This document shows, piece after piece, positions 1 to 13,900 of a stretch of DNA of 64,000 bases. The translations under genes and the position numbers were made by a program. The notes under the pieces were generated by a model. That model was not told where the DNA came from. It ran no database searches and was given only the letters and a program-made list of their open reading frames with translations. This stretch comes from Megalonaias nervosa. Lineage: Eukaryota > Mollusca > Bivalvia > Unionida > Unionidae. The DNA is taken from contig JAECUM010094150.1 in assembly GCA_016617855.1 (NCBI GenBank), forward strand, positions 1 through 64,000. The letters are read 5' to 3'. The first letter of the stretch is position 1. Every line of letters starts with the position of its first letter.

Positions 1-244
1 AAAAAAAAAAAAGCTCTCACTTGTCTATTCAATAGGCAGGGAGAAACAGTAACTACAATTGACCATAAGACGGCCAATTAATTTTTTAAAAAAATGTACC
101 CAGATAAAATAGTAGCTGAAATTTCAAAGAAAACATTACCTTTGAAGCACCGATTGTTATGGAAACGAACTAAGCAAATGGAAAAAAAATCAGTCTCAGT
201 CATGCAGTATAATTTTTTGATGTTGCCGCCTCAATAAGAAACGG

Positions 245-560
245 GCATTTGTTTGGTTCTCCAAAGCTGTCCTTTAGCGGTGACTTCAATAACGCATGTA
301 TCTGTCATCAAAGAAAGCCAACTACAATCTTAAATAAAAACAAAGAATCTTTCTTCAAAGGAAGTCATTACCGAACTTAAATAAAAGCAATGGAATCTGA
401 TGGATTGCTTCATTTTCCAACATGACTGGAACATTTTTACTATTCCATGGAAGTTTCCTTTTTACAGGATAAAAGTTTATGCTTACGAACTCTACCGACG
501 GCACTTAAAACGGAAACTTTTACCGACTTCGGATGTACTGAAAAGTAAATGTGCTTCATC
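245..560 (+). mobile_element. degenerate relative of the 31.1-33.0 kb pogo/Tigger-like element
   Basis: Phrases align with 31558-31740 inside the Tigger-like element: GCATTTGTTTGGTTCT, ACTTAAATAAAAGCAATG, CATTTTCCAA, TTTCCTTTTTA, and a decayed equivalent of its HTH start (CTCTACCGACGGCAC against GGCTACCAACGGCAG). No terminal inverted repeats were found, so this is an old internal fragment. Confidence 0.5.
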
Positions 561-1078
561 ATTTGTTACATGACTGTGCTATTTTTTTTCTCCACTGAAT
601 TCAGACCTCTATGACCTGTGACAAAATTATTGAATATTTTAAATCTCTGTGTGTGTGCATATTTTCGATGGAATTACTTGTATTTTGAATTCAACATATG
701 TGACATGATTCGTGGGTGAGTACACGGTGTTGATACTTTATTTATTGCTATGCATTAGACATGTATATATAAACAGTATACACGTATATGTACCAATGTG
801 TGTTTCTCTGAATAAAGTAAAATATTATATATGCCTTCTCTGTTTTCACTACAGCTATTTCTCATTTAATATGCATCTTTAAGATGGTAACTGTGCCAAT
901 GAAGCACATTTTTGCGACCGCATTTATTATCTACCCCTAAACACCCACCCCCCATATTTTTTTGGGGACATGCATCATTTTCTTCTGCTAACTGACCTGG
1001 TTGCTTATAACATGGTTCGGCCTATATCGCGGTCGGGTTCTATGGCTCCCAACTACTGTGTTATAGCGGGGTCACACT

Positions 1079-1133
1079 GTACCATTTTTATAAGTCTTTG
1101 GTATGACTTGGCCTGGGTTCGAACCACTAGGGC
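1079..1133 (-). mobile_element. SINE-A fragment (tRNA-derived)
   Basis: TACCATTTTTATAAGTCTTT and GGCCTGGGTTCGAACC match the full SINE-A copies. The anticodon-arm segment after the B box is deleted, and the core and tail are missing. Confidence 0.6.
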
Positions 1134-1661
1134 AGTCAAACCTGATTTAGGCATGAGACTCATGAATTTTATTGCACACTCCTGCTTTCCCACTTGGAGT
1201 ATAACTTCCCACAATTTTTCATCATCTCAAAAAAAAAAAAGGTACAATAGTAAATTCACACTCCGCTTCCATGTCTCATCATAGTGTTTGAGTCCATTTA
1301 TAACTGGGATGGAAGTGGATACTCGGTTGCATTAAACATACTAGCACAGTGTTCCTTGTTCAGCATCAATTGTGCTGTTAAATTTTATCAAAACAACATT
1401 CAGCAAAGTGACATAAAGATATGAGATAGTTTTCAAAAATCAGTATTCACAAGATTTTCTGCATATAATGAATTCAAGGAAAAGTATTTCTTAAGCGTTT
1501 TGTAGCATATGCCAATGTGATTTCTCTATCTCTAACGGTGGGAAGAGTGACATAGTGAAACACATGCATACAAAGCAATAGAAGGGTAATGTACATTGCA
1601 TAGAAAGCAATACAAAACTAGATTTAAAGCATACAATGACAGCATTATTAATGCGGAATGA

Positions 1662-1850
1662 TTGTTCACATTATTCCTTATTAAACACAATTTGCCCTTA
1701 AGCTGTGCTGATGATCATGCAGAAGCATTATTTTGGAAAATACTTCCTGATAGTGAAATAGCAAAAAAGTATAGATGTGCTAGAACAAAAACTGAAGCTA
1801 TTATTGTCAAGGTGCATTTAAAGTCTAAGGCAGTGAGAGAAAAAGAATCT
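1662..1850 (+). pseudogene. transposon coding fragment (hAT-like/BED-associated)
   Basis: The frame reads NLPLSCADDHAEALFWKILP, then DSEIAKKYRCARTKTEAIIV. The pattern (NLP-ADHxxxLFxxxxPDSxIAKxxxCxRTK) is that of a widespread hAT-like transposon-derived protein. The fragment at 13870-14245 carries the preceding part of the same family. It has no start, end or flanking repeats and is a relic. The superfamily assignment is inferred. Confidence 0.5.
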
Positions 1851-2121
1851 GATTTTTTTATATTTGAAATTGGGAGATCTCGTGATTTCTCATTTTGGAA
1901 AGTTGGCAGCTCCAATATTGACTAGGTAGCTAATATTAAAAGTCACTATCTTGAGGATTTATTCAAGACAAACTGACTGATTGGCTCTGCTTCAACACTT
2001 TATAGTTGCATTTCGAGTTAAGAAGATTTAGTTCATTTTTGTTTGCATACAATGGATACTTCTTGCATTGATAAGGAAGGGAGGCAACTCCTATTTAATT
2101 GTTGTATGCATTTGAAAGTGT

Positions 2122-2416
2122 GTTTGTGTGTGGGGTTTTTTATTTTTAATGTAGCTTTAACAATTTTTCAGTCATATTGCTACGATGTCTGCAGTGTGGC
2201 AGTTTATAGTGATGTCTAGCAATGGGGTATCATGTCGCAGACATGTAGCATGATGTCCCACCCAGTCACATTATCCTGACACCAGGCTGACCAGTCCTAG
2301 TACTAACCTCTTAACGCTGAGTGCCTAGCAAGGCAGCTGTTGGTACCATTTTTATAAGTCTTTGGTATGACTCAGCCTGGGTTCGAACCTGCGACCTCCT
2401 ATATCTGAGCAGACGC
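2122..2416 (-). mobile_element. SINE-A, near full length, with target duplication
   Basis: In minus orientation a tRNA-like head (B box GGTTCGAACC) is followed by a core containing GTGACTGGGTGGGACATCAT and a tail ATATGACTGAAAAATTGTTA, ending in a CA-rich tract. TGCATTTGAAAGTGT (2107-2121) and TGCATTTAAAAGTAT (2417-2431) flank it as a diverged 15-bp target-site duplication. Confidence 0.85.
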
Positions 2417-2987
2417 TGCATTTAAAAGTATTGTGTGTTACTGATTTAAATTAAAAGTGTATCATTATCTTAGATTAAGAAATATTTATTCAAGAAAACA
2501 TCACATATAATTTAAAACAAAGCAGTATCTTGAGATTTCTCATTTATTGATCTCAACTGACATTTTAGATCTAATATGTAAAATTTTATAATCCCTTAGA
2601 CATACTTGTTTAAAACAATGGAGATTTAAATACTTCACAGTCAGTTAAGTTCGTTGCTACCCCACCCTTCCCACAAACAAATAACCTTGATATTAGTCAA
2701 CCTTGATATTTCATGCCCTCATTTAGGTCACAGTCTGTGTTTATCACTTTTATATTATACAGGAAATGTAGCTGTTATGCTTTACTTTTCATTTTGTTTA
2801 AATATTTATTAATTCTTATATTGATTAAAGCACTTAGTCTCAGATGTTAAATGCAGTATGGCAGTGCAGACAAATTTGTACTTTTGAAGAAAGAGCAAAG
2901 TCTCCCAATCATATTTTCAGACAGTAAAATGTAGTTTACACCGAAGCTTAATTGTACTTGTCAGCTTTCATTTTCTTTTCTTTTGCT

Positions 2988-3028
2988 ATTCATCATCATT
3001 GTCGTCATCATCATCATCACCATCATTT
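2988..3028. repeat. (ATC)n-like microsatellite
   Basis: An imperfect run of CAT/TCA triplets lies 280 bp before the first visible exon. Confidence 0.7.
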
Positions 3029-3305
3029 TGATTGCTGTCTTCTCAGATCTAATACATTGTGATGTCACTTATTTTATGTGGATTTGAATGTTTTTTGCTT
3101 TTGCAAACCACCCTGCCCCCTCCTCCCGAAAAAGAAATTTGGTGTTCAAAATTCATAGTATGTTTCAAAGAAGTGTCATTTATGCTAAACTGCTTGAATT
3201 TATGGTTTGTAGCAAACTATGAAATCCCCAAAACTTGGAAAACCTATGAATATAAAATGAAATCACAGTATTGATAATATGAATCTCATTATAATGTCCT
3301 GACAG

Positions 3306-3465
3306 GTACCCTCCTTTTCTGAGCTTGAGAATTCAGAGACATTTCCTGCTTTGTGTACTCCAGACTCCACCTCTGGTATCGATGTTGCTGACATTCCATA
3401 CATGAAGGAGAGTGTAAGCAATGCTATTCACAGTCTGTTCCTGAGCAACTACATAGGGACAAGAG
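3306..3465 (+). CDS. helical-repeat protein gene, first visible exon
   Basis: This exon is bounded by an acceptor (CCTGACAG) and a donor (GTAAAT). It reads in one frame from VPSFSELENSE through a segment rich in Ser, Thr, Asp and Pro into a hydrophobic helix (AIHSLFLSNYIGTR). It ends in phase 1, and its last G completes a Glu codon with the exon at 8561. The upstream partner exon was not identified, so the true 5' end of the coding region is missing. Confidence 0.65.
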
Positions 3466-6400
3466 GTAAATGATAGTCTTTCATATGAATTAATTTAAGA
3501 ATGTACATATGAATTAATTTAAGAATGTATGTATGTTATCGTATTTACAGTGTCACAAAAATATTTACTTCTTTAGATTTTTTTGTATATACTGGTACCT
3601 GTTAATATTTTGTTGATATACATGATAGTTATTAATTATAGTTATTATGACACGTTGTGATTATCTCCATTAACTGTGTTTACATATTTCCTGAGTTCAG
3701 TATAGGCCTTAGGCCTTAGGCCTTATTACTGAATTGATATTTTGATTATTGTTTTCCCACCATCCCATTTGTTGGTACCCTCTACCGATTTTAAAAATAG
3801 GAGGCATCAAGGATATAAAAAAGTGCACTAAACTTAGTCATTTCATTTACTGATTTATAAGTTCTAACCTGATTGTCACCACCAGGTTGTCCCAAATACT
3901 GTAAACTTCTTGGCATTTTGAATCAAAATAGACTTACTTCAGCAACATGGTCACCATATTTGCTTGCATGAGTCTATCTTTTTAAACAGCAGATGTGATA
4001 TAGTTCACCATCTTGGAAAATCTCAATAATTCCATAAATTTTGGATTTACAGTAGTCCCCCTCTTGAACGGCCCCCCAGACCAGTGGCCACCCACTTCTT
4101 ACGGCCAGAATCCCTTGGCATCAACGAGTTTGTGTTCAAAAGTACCCCTCAAGAATGGCCAACCCTCTAACGCGACCAGCAGCCAGCATATTAGTACAAA
4201 AATGTCAAATGTTCCCTCACAAGTGGCCACTCTTTATTTCGAATGTATCCAGAACCACTAATTAATTCATATCATGATGTAAGGTAAGTAATCAGATTAT
4301 CTGTATCGTCGATACCTGTCTCCCAATGTCAAGTTTCCATTACTGAAAGAAGTGTTGACTAAAGTACATGTAACATTAAGATTAATATTATATCATTGTC
4401 TATAAAAGCTGACGTTTACAGGAAATGGGCTCAACAATGTTATGATAGAATTTTGGGCTTCACACATCTGTTGAGTTCTTCTCTTTGATGATTACAACCG
4501 GACGTAATTGTCAAGATCATAACAGGGTCAGCATAGGCTAAAAATAGATTTTGTGTATTAACACACACACAGAGAAATTAACCTTGAACAAAACAGGGTA
4601 CTAGACAAAGACCGAAAAATCATGTGACAACACATTTATCACTTCCTTTACAAAGAAGGCATTTCACCCACTCTACAAAAGCTTTGTCTGCATAATTCAA
4701 CCGCGTACAGTTAGCAACATCCGAATAAATCATTACCAAATATTAACATGTCATCACGTAAACGGAGACGTATTATTTTAGAAGAAAGTTGGTTATTCTA
4801 CTTGACGACATCGGTTGAGGTGTGGAGGGGGGACTTGCCAAACAATTTTATGTAGAAAAGACTCGAATAAAACAATTTTATGTTGAAAAGACTCAAATAA
4901 ACAATGTCATAACCGATGAGGTTATTCAGCAGCAGTGGGAAAATGGAGCAAATGGAAACAGAATTATGTATGTACCAAGATTTAAATGATATTTTTTTAA
5001 TGGTTTTGCAATGTACATGACAACAATACCCACTCGCATATCACGCTTATGCGCAGAATAGGAACTAATAATGTATATTCAGTTGAAATAAATCTATTAT
5101 TATAACAGGAGGAACCTTTTAATGATCAATGGTACTTTTAAGTGAAGATATTAAATGCATTGAAGTATGTAGCTTTTTTACTACATACATTACATATACT
5201 TCTCACAAAAAATTTAGTCCCCCTCTGGAAAGGCCACCCATCTTATAAGGCCACTTTCCCAGTGCAGAAGGGGTGGCCGTATAAGAGGGGGACCACTGTA
5301 CATCTCTTTGAACACAAGTATAAAAGAGTTCTGCCTATTTATTTGTTCAGTTTGTTTTAGAAATATTAAATCTAGACATTGCAAATATTGGACACAGATG
5401 ACACATATTTTACTGTAATAGACTATTATGGAAACCAGAAATGGACAGCGAGTAGTCTTTTCACTCATTTACATCAGGAGCTTCCATCTGCTTGAAACAT
5501 TAATAATTTGACAGTGTTAGGGACCACTTGGTGACAGTTAGGTTAAAAATTATAAATCATTGTATGAAATGACTAAGTTGTATGAATTCTTTTTATATCC
5601 TTGATGCTTTTCATTTTTACAATTGGTGGGGGGGGGTTCAAACAAATGGGAGGGTATGTGCATACTATATCTGATCAACACTTAAGCATGAGATATTCCT
5701 TTTTAACATAAGGGAATCAATATTAGTACTGCAGGCGGATAGGAGGTTAGAAATGCCTACTCATAAAGAAACACTTGTATGGTGGTTTTGTGCATGTTCA
5801 CTGGACATGGGAAGTAGACAATGACCCATGCAAAGAGCTGTTTGTATACCCATAATGTCTTCCTACTTGCAGCTAGTTGTAGGATCATGTTCAGTCTATA
5901 TGACCAGAAGTCCCTCTAATTGTTCATCATTTGCACCAGTATTTTAATGATCCAAACAAATTTGATGGCCTGCTTTCCAGGATCACATTATTATTAGTTT
6001 AACTCAGCTATTCAAGTTAGATAACTGGATTTGAGCCTCATCGTCTAACTGTATTTTCTGTTTTATGCTTGCTTAGTATTCTCCAAAGTTTAATCTTGAT
6101 TAGCAGTGGCGTTAGAAGTTCAGTGGGGTTTTTTTCTTCTAAAAATCCTCATGATCATCAGATTTCTTATCAGCTTGATGTAATTGATGAATTTTTGTGA
6201 CATTCTAATTGAATGTAGACATATCAGACAGAAATTATAGATGCCATAACAGTAGGTCTGACCCCATTATCTGTTATGATTCCCCTTCTATGTCAAATTA
6301 TGACTTGACATTGCCAGAGAACAGTTTCAACCTAAAGAATTATCTTGTCGGGGAATTAATTTCAATAACTCTAGAGTGAGAAAATCTGACATTATTCAGG

Positions 6401-9400
6401 CCTGAGTTTGTTCAGGTATGTAACAACACTGACCGGCAATCGCTTTGTAGTACTGACACTTGGTTCACAGGTGCAATTGGTGTTTTTTTTAAAACCGACA
6501 CTTGGTTCACAGGTGCAGTTGGTGATCTTATGAAACCGACACTTGGTTTTTCACAGGTGTAGTTGGAGATCTTATAAAACAGACATTTGGTTCACAGGTG
6601 CAATTGGTAATCTTATAAAACAGACACTTGGTTCACAGGTGCAATTGGTGATCTTTTAAAACTTAATATGAGATATGGCTCTCTGTTTGTTGTGTATCTG
6701 TCAACTACTGCTATTTTTTTAATGGCAAAATCACTGGATGATGTTTGACCAAATTTGGAGGAGAGCTTTCTGGTTTGAAGGCCTTTCAGATATATACAAG
6801 TGATGCCAGTATACCATCAATGGCGTTCAACACTGCAACAACAACAACAATAAAAATATCTCTATTATCAAGCTGTTGCGTATATAGAATTTTCTAAAAA
6901 TAACAACAGTGAACGAAAACCTTGCAGATGAAAACAACAATAATCCTTTTTAAAGTTTAAACAATTAGCAAATAATTATACAAGAAATGTTCAGATTCTA
7001 GGGAAAAAAGCAGGAAAGGCATCAGTTACCTTTATTAGACATCATGTGATGATTTTAGAATATTTCAGATAAGTGAGATGATAACTTGCTACATGAAATT
7101 CAGAATAAACCCATCGATTATACCAATAATAAGCAAAAACCCTTTGAGCTCCATGGGGTTGGAAACCACAGTTTCTGAAACAGTACTGGAGGCAATTAAG
7201 GTCTAAGTGTATTTTTCCAAACTTTATTGTTGAACATGTTTGCCTTCACTGCATCGGCCTCAGATCATGCTTTTGAACTGTTTAGAGACATGTTTTCCAA
7301 GTCCACAATAGCAGTACACACATGATATTGTTTTGTACATTACTGAAAATTAGCATAACTTGTGGAAAAATATAGACTGCCTTTCTAAGAAAGTCTTGGT
7401 AGGGTTGGCGGGTCTGTTGTAATCCTGCATCTGTCACTATAGCCACTTCTCCTGAACTACTGGGTGGAATTTTACTAAACTTTGTACATAAGTTGCTGAT
7501 CTACGAGGTGGTTTGATTTTTGGATACATTCCCTGGGATCCTTAAGAGGAGTTGAGAATTCAGATATACAAAAATTACAGTTAAAAGAGCATTTTAAAAA
7601 ATGTTTTGATCAAACTTTGTATATGAAGTCTTGCACATAATATATTTAATGTGCATTAGGTTATGATGCCTGGGTCATGGTTGGGGAAGGGGCAGCAAAC
7701 ATGTGATAACAAGTCCCTGGATTAGCCATGGTGGCCATGGAAGTAGCTTTATTGTTGCCCCCATAGTGGTTATCTGCAAGAAGGGGGTCATTATTGGCTC
7801 CTGCACTTGGAATCCCTGAGAGGTCAAGGGTAAAATGTACAAAGGTTTCAATTGCAATAACATTTTCAAATATTTGCTGACCAAACTTTATATATACTCA
7901 GCCATAGCAAGAAGATATACATGAGAGAGATTTTGCATTCTGATCCCAGGCTTATTGTTTTGGAGACTAGTAGTGTTGCGCATTGAGCATGGATTCAAAT
8001 GTTTCCTGCAGTACTTTGACCTATGTTCCTCAAATCGGTTCACCAGATATTAAAACATATTTTTTTAATGAGTTATTTGAGCACATGATGAAACTTTTAT
8101 TGCAATAACGTAGGTGTCCAAAGAAATATATTATTGTGCAGACAACAAAGTTTTAAAGTGGCAAAACTGTCAAAGCAAATAAGATTATCTTGTTTTTAAA
8201 GCACTGTTAGTGTATTATGTATCTTTATTTTCCTTTATCACTCTAAAATTGTGTGACCCCTAGATCTGCAGAGTGGAGGACACAGTGTCCCCTGCTGTTT
8301 GGATCCTGTGTGGAACACTGATGTGGGGTTGGGTGGAGGAGCAGTTTGTTTATGAATATGTAGCATGGTGATATGCAGTAGCAAATCATTGCAGTTATTC
8401 TATTTTGCATTGGTGTTGGTGTGACAGTTTTTAGAAAATCAGTATAATGTATACTGTTTTGAACACATGTAAAAACAAGACAGTTGTACAGGTTATGAAA
8501 TGTTATAGGTATTTCTCTTGTCTAACCTAGTTAATTGGTGTATTTTATTTCTTCATGCAGAACACAATCTCCGTGCACAGCTGCAGTTGATGCTGCAGTT
8601 GAGAGGAATAAAATGTGTGGAAGATGTTGATGAAGACCAGTTCCATATCAACATTAAGGTTTTGTGTCAAGGTATGGTTTTATTCTCTTTTCTGTTTAAG
8701 TGTGATTTTTTTGAGTAAACCATGGTGAATCCTACATATTAGTGCCATTGAAAACAATCTTTCTTCTTTAACCATTTCAAGAATATTAAATCTCACATAA
8801 GACAGCTGGTTTCTGAACAATACTGTTTGGTTAACTTTTGGCAAACTTTATTTATTGGGTCTCCATGTGCAGCTTGGATCCAGCTGCTGTTTTATGCTCT
8901 GCCCTGTTGAAGGGGCATGTTATTAGTTGCATGGTGTTTTAGCAGGGTGGATGGGGAGTTTCCAACTGGTTTGATTCCATTTCAACCTGAGGTGAAGATG
9001 AAGATGAAACATAGTCCAACATTTTGAAATGTTCCACCCACCCCGCTAAAATGCCATGTTAAGATTTTATCTACATGTTTGTTGAGCCCTCGTGGCAGTC
9101 ACATTTCTGGTGGTAATGGAGGTATTGACAGTTCGTCAAGGTTTGGGTTAAAGTTTTTCATTTTCTTAAAACCTTGATATTTTCAACATACTTTGCATAA
9201 ACAATTATGAAATTGACATGCTTACTTGGGGTTAATATCAGTTCTGCCTACCATACCAAAGCCGTTGGAAAGACATATAAAACATCTCTGTGGTTACCTT
9301 ACAAAGTACCAATTTATTCATCCATTCCAGTCTGGATATAGATGGGATCTGTCCTGTCAGTCTGCACTAAAAACACTCACTGGCAAAAGTTACCCCCATT

Positions 9401-10892
9401 CACAAGTCTGGCAACAAAGATGATGTCAATAACTACAGACCCATATCAATCTTACCAACTCTGTCCAAATTACTTGAACAACATGTTCATGACAATCCTT
9501 TGATATCCTTATCAAAACTATAATTTAATTCATAAAAACCAATCAGGGTTCAGAGAAAACAACTCCTGTGAGACAGCCTTGGTGTCCATGGTAGATAGAT
9601 GAATTACTGCCTTAAATCAAGGAAAATTAGTTGGATTCATACAAATTGATCTTAGAAAAGCTTTTGACCTTGTTGATCATGATTTTCTTATCAACAAATT
9701 GAGCATTTATCAATGTGACATTTTAATGATTGATTGGTTTTCATCATATCTAACAATGAGAAAAAAATGGCAGTTTTTCTAAAGAAGAACCATTTACATG
9801 TGCAGTATTACAGGGATTAGTCCTAGGCCCATTCGTCTTTCTCATTTTCATAAATGAACTGCATCTGAAAACAGACAGCTGTATTTCATCTACTGACTGT
9901 ATGCAAATGATGCCAAACTATCAGATTTCAAACAGCTTAAATCAGACCTAGATGTCTTCCTTCAGATACCGTTACTTAGAATAGATTCTTAATTTTGTGG
10001 AAAATGGCATGAAAGTAAATGCAGACAAGAAAAAAGTATAATGATTACTACAAAACAAATGAGAGCAAAATTGGAAAATAAGAATTTGAATTTTAATTTG
10101 AATGAAATCTGCCTACAAATGGTTACCCATAACAAAATCCTTGAAGTGATAGTTGATAATAATTTGCAATGGAATGAACATATTCAAGTCATATGTCATA
10201 AAGTCAGTTCATGTCTGTGGTTATATATCATGATATCTATCAACTAAACATAGGTTAATATATTACAAATGTTGTATACAAGCATACCTATACTACTGTA
10301 ATGTTATATGGGAAAACACTTCTGACAAGAATATTTACAAATTATTCTGCTTGCATAAAAGAGCTTGCAGATTCATCTTAGATATTTGCTGCAAATATCC
10401 CTAATGCAATGAATGATATTTAAATGTTAACAGTAAGTGAACGAATATTTTTGAGAATGGCTAGGCTTATGCACAGTTTCAAACTATAAGGCCCCGTTAT
10501 ATCTCAATGAACTATTTCATGCTAGAAAATAAGGCAACACTCCCAATGTAAGATCAGTTTCAGCTAACCATCTTTCCATCCTGAAACCAAACAGAAATCT
10601 TTAAGAAAAGCTTTCAATATTCAGCATCACTAACATGGAACAGAATTCCCCCCAAAATTAGAGAAAGTACAAAATAGAAATGCATTTAATTATAATCTAA
10701 TTCAGTGGATAAAAAGTGGAACTTGTTCAATTTGACAGATACATTACAACTTAAAGTAAAAATTCACTAACTTTTCACTTTGTTTTCTCACTACTTTTGT
10801 ACTGTATATACACAATGTACATAATTGGAGTATGTTCATTTAAATTTTCTGTTTATTGTGTCCATATATAAATATAGCTTAATATCAGTGCT

Positions 10893-10930
<38 letters not shown>

Positions 10931-13900
10931 TGAAGCCCACCACTGCCAACCTTCGAGCCAGGCCTATAAGATCAAGGCATGAGTAGACTTTGAAGACAAG
11001 AACAAACAGCCCTCTTCTGCCTAATGGAAAGCAGCAAAGATCAAGGAAATACCAGACTGACTGTCCGATAAAGTCCATGATCCAGGCGATTCTAAAACAT
11101 TCTTCACAAAAGGTTAACTACCAGCAATTTTTTCATCACACTGAGATAGAATGCATTCAGCCACATTTACCACTGAGCTTCTAATATTAAGATCACCAAG
11201 GTCATTATGACAGCAGCACACCATTTCATAGCCAATGTCCTGACGACCTCTGATAACTTAGATATGGTGAGACAGAAGCCTGTCAGAACTGATGGCCATC
11301 TACAAAGGAGTTCCATAGGGATCTATTTAGGGCCCCTTTTATTAATATTGTTTATAAATGACTTCGCTCTTTACATATAACATTACAAATTTGGTCTATA
11401 TGCAGATGATACTACAATGCATAAATCTGATTCCTATGTTACAACATTGAAATAAGAATTGGGTGAAGATTTATGTTAAATATTTTTGCTCACTAAATAA
11501 CATAGTGGATGTTATTTCTCAATGCATTCATGTGTTGTACTGTTTTGTGGAAATACATCTGAAGGTAATAATGAGAAGCTTGTTTTTGCTCATCATCACT
11601 CAAACTGCATGATACATTTGCATTCCATGTCAAACTCTTTAGGCCACCATTGCTAATATGTGGTGAGTTAAGAAGAAGTGAGGAGACAGACTTGGCAGTC
11701 AACTGGTCATGTCTCCTGTGCAGGCATTCAGGCTGAATCAGTTCAGGTGGCAGCAGACTCCATAGTTTAAGAGACAGTGTAATAAAGGGCATAAGAAGGA
11801 TTCTCTTTCCCTAAGCCTCCTAAAAACTGCCATTGACTCACCAATCTGACCAACTGAAGACAACCTCCCACTTGGCACCAGACTCCTCCATTTCTATCAG
11901 CATTGAATGAAACTATTTTGGAAAACAAATGGCAGACGCAGTGAAAGTGCTTTGTCCAGCTTCCTCACCTTTCATGATGCCTGTTCAAGCTGAAACTATG
12001 TAGAAGGAGATCCAGTAATTACTTGACAAGTAGCAGTGGCATTTGTGTCAAAATGGCATTTGTGTCAAAAACTTAAACTGATCATCAACCTCAGCTATTG
12101 CAACAAATACATTGCTGCACTGAAGTTCAAGATGTAAACAGCATGTTCACTTGGGGTTTCCATCAGAATGGATAAATTTGGGATCAGTATAGATGTGGCT
12201 GGGTCATATTTCCACATCCCTATACAGTGGTCGCCCTCTTATATGGCCACCCCTTCTGCACCAGGAAAGTGGCCTTATAAGATGGGTGGCCTTTCCAGAG
12301 GGGGACTAAATTTTTTGTGAGAAGTATACGTAATGTACGTAGTAAGAAAGCTACATACTTCAAAACATTTAATATCTTCATTTAATATATTTGTTTAAAA
12401 GTAACATTAATTATTAAAACTTTCTTCTTGTTATAATAATAGACCTATTTCAACTGAATGTACATTAGTAATTCTTATTCTTCGTGTAAGCTTGATGTGC
12501 GATCAGGTATCGTTGTCATGCACATTTCAAAACCATTCAAAAACGTCATTTAAATCTTGGTACATACATAATTCTCTTTCCATTTGCACCATTTCCCACT
12601 GCTGCTGAATAACCTCTTTATCGGTTATGACGTTGTTTATTCAAGTCTTTTCAACATAAAATTGGTTTATTCGAGTCTTTTCTACACAAAATTGTTCGGC
12701 AAGTCCCCCTCCCCACCTCACCCGATGTCGTTGAGTAGAATAACTGACTTTCTTCTAAAATGATACATCTCCGTTTACGTGATGACATGTTAATGTTTGG
12801 TAATGATTTATTCGGATGTTGCTAACTGTATGCAATTTAATTACGCAGATAAAACTTTTGTAGAGGGGACGAAATGCCTTCTTCATAAAGGAAGCGATAA
12901 ATGTGTTGTCACGTGATTTTTCGGTCTTTGTCTGGTACCCTGCTTTGTTCAAGGTTAATTTCTCTGTGTGTGTGTTAATGCACAAAATCTATTTTTAGCC
13001 TATGCTGACCCAGTTATGATCTTGACAATTACGTCCAGTTGTAATCATCAAAGAGAAGAACTTGACAGATGTGTGAAGCCCAAAACTGTCATAACATTGT
13101 TGAGCCCTGTAAACATCGGCTTTTATAGACAATGATATAATATTAATCTTAGTGTTACATGTACTTTAGTCAACAGTTCTTTCAGTAACGGAAACTTGAC
13201 ATTGGGAGACATGTATCGATGATAGAGATAATCTGATTATTTACCTTACGTAACAATATGAATTAATTATTGGTTCTGTATATGAGGGGAACATCTTATA
13301 TTTTTGTACTAATATGCTGGCCGCTGGTCACGTTAGAGGGGTAGCCGTTCTTGAGGGATACTTTTGAACACAAACACGTTGGTGCCAAGGAATTCTGGCT
13401 GTAAGAAGCGGGTGGCCGCTGGTCGGGGGGCCATTCAAGAGGGGGACTACTATACATGCAGCCTCATGCAAGTTCTTCAGCTATGCCAACCAATGACAAT
13501 AGGCCAATTCCCATTTGATGTCAACATCAGAAATGAGCATTCACAAAAATTATTAACTGCATCACCCTGATCCAATTGACATCATCAGCAGCAACTGCAG
13601 CACATCTGGACCTCATTCAAAAACATGTGTCTTATTCTGGGGAAGGGTAGGAACATTTTCCTGTCCCTTTTAGGGTACCTGGAGGGGAGGGCGGCAAACG
13701 GGGTTTGCCCCGGGTGCCAGAGGTCTTGGTGTGCCGAATCCCTATGGGCCATCATCATTGCCCTTTGTGCCATTTACCCTTAGTACACCACTGGTGGCAT
13801 AAAACTGGGTCATTGTGATTTTAGTGTTTAAAGTGTGTCGAGATGTCAAAGTGTGCATTATCTAAAAATTCCAGGATATCAAAATAAAAGCAACAGAAAT

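Noticed and set aside
3709..3726. Triple AGGCCTT repeat
   Set aside because: Too short to interpret; likely chance or slippage.
4749..4800. MSSRKRRRIILEES start in TIR element copy A as a transposase
   Set aside because: The frame is lost within about 35 codons in every copy and shows no HTH or DDE pattern, so the family appears non-autonomous.
10836..11078. 80-codon frame with a His-Thr run
   Set aside because: It is the translation of the (TG)n microsatellite.
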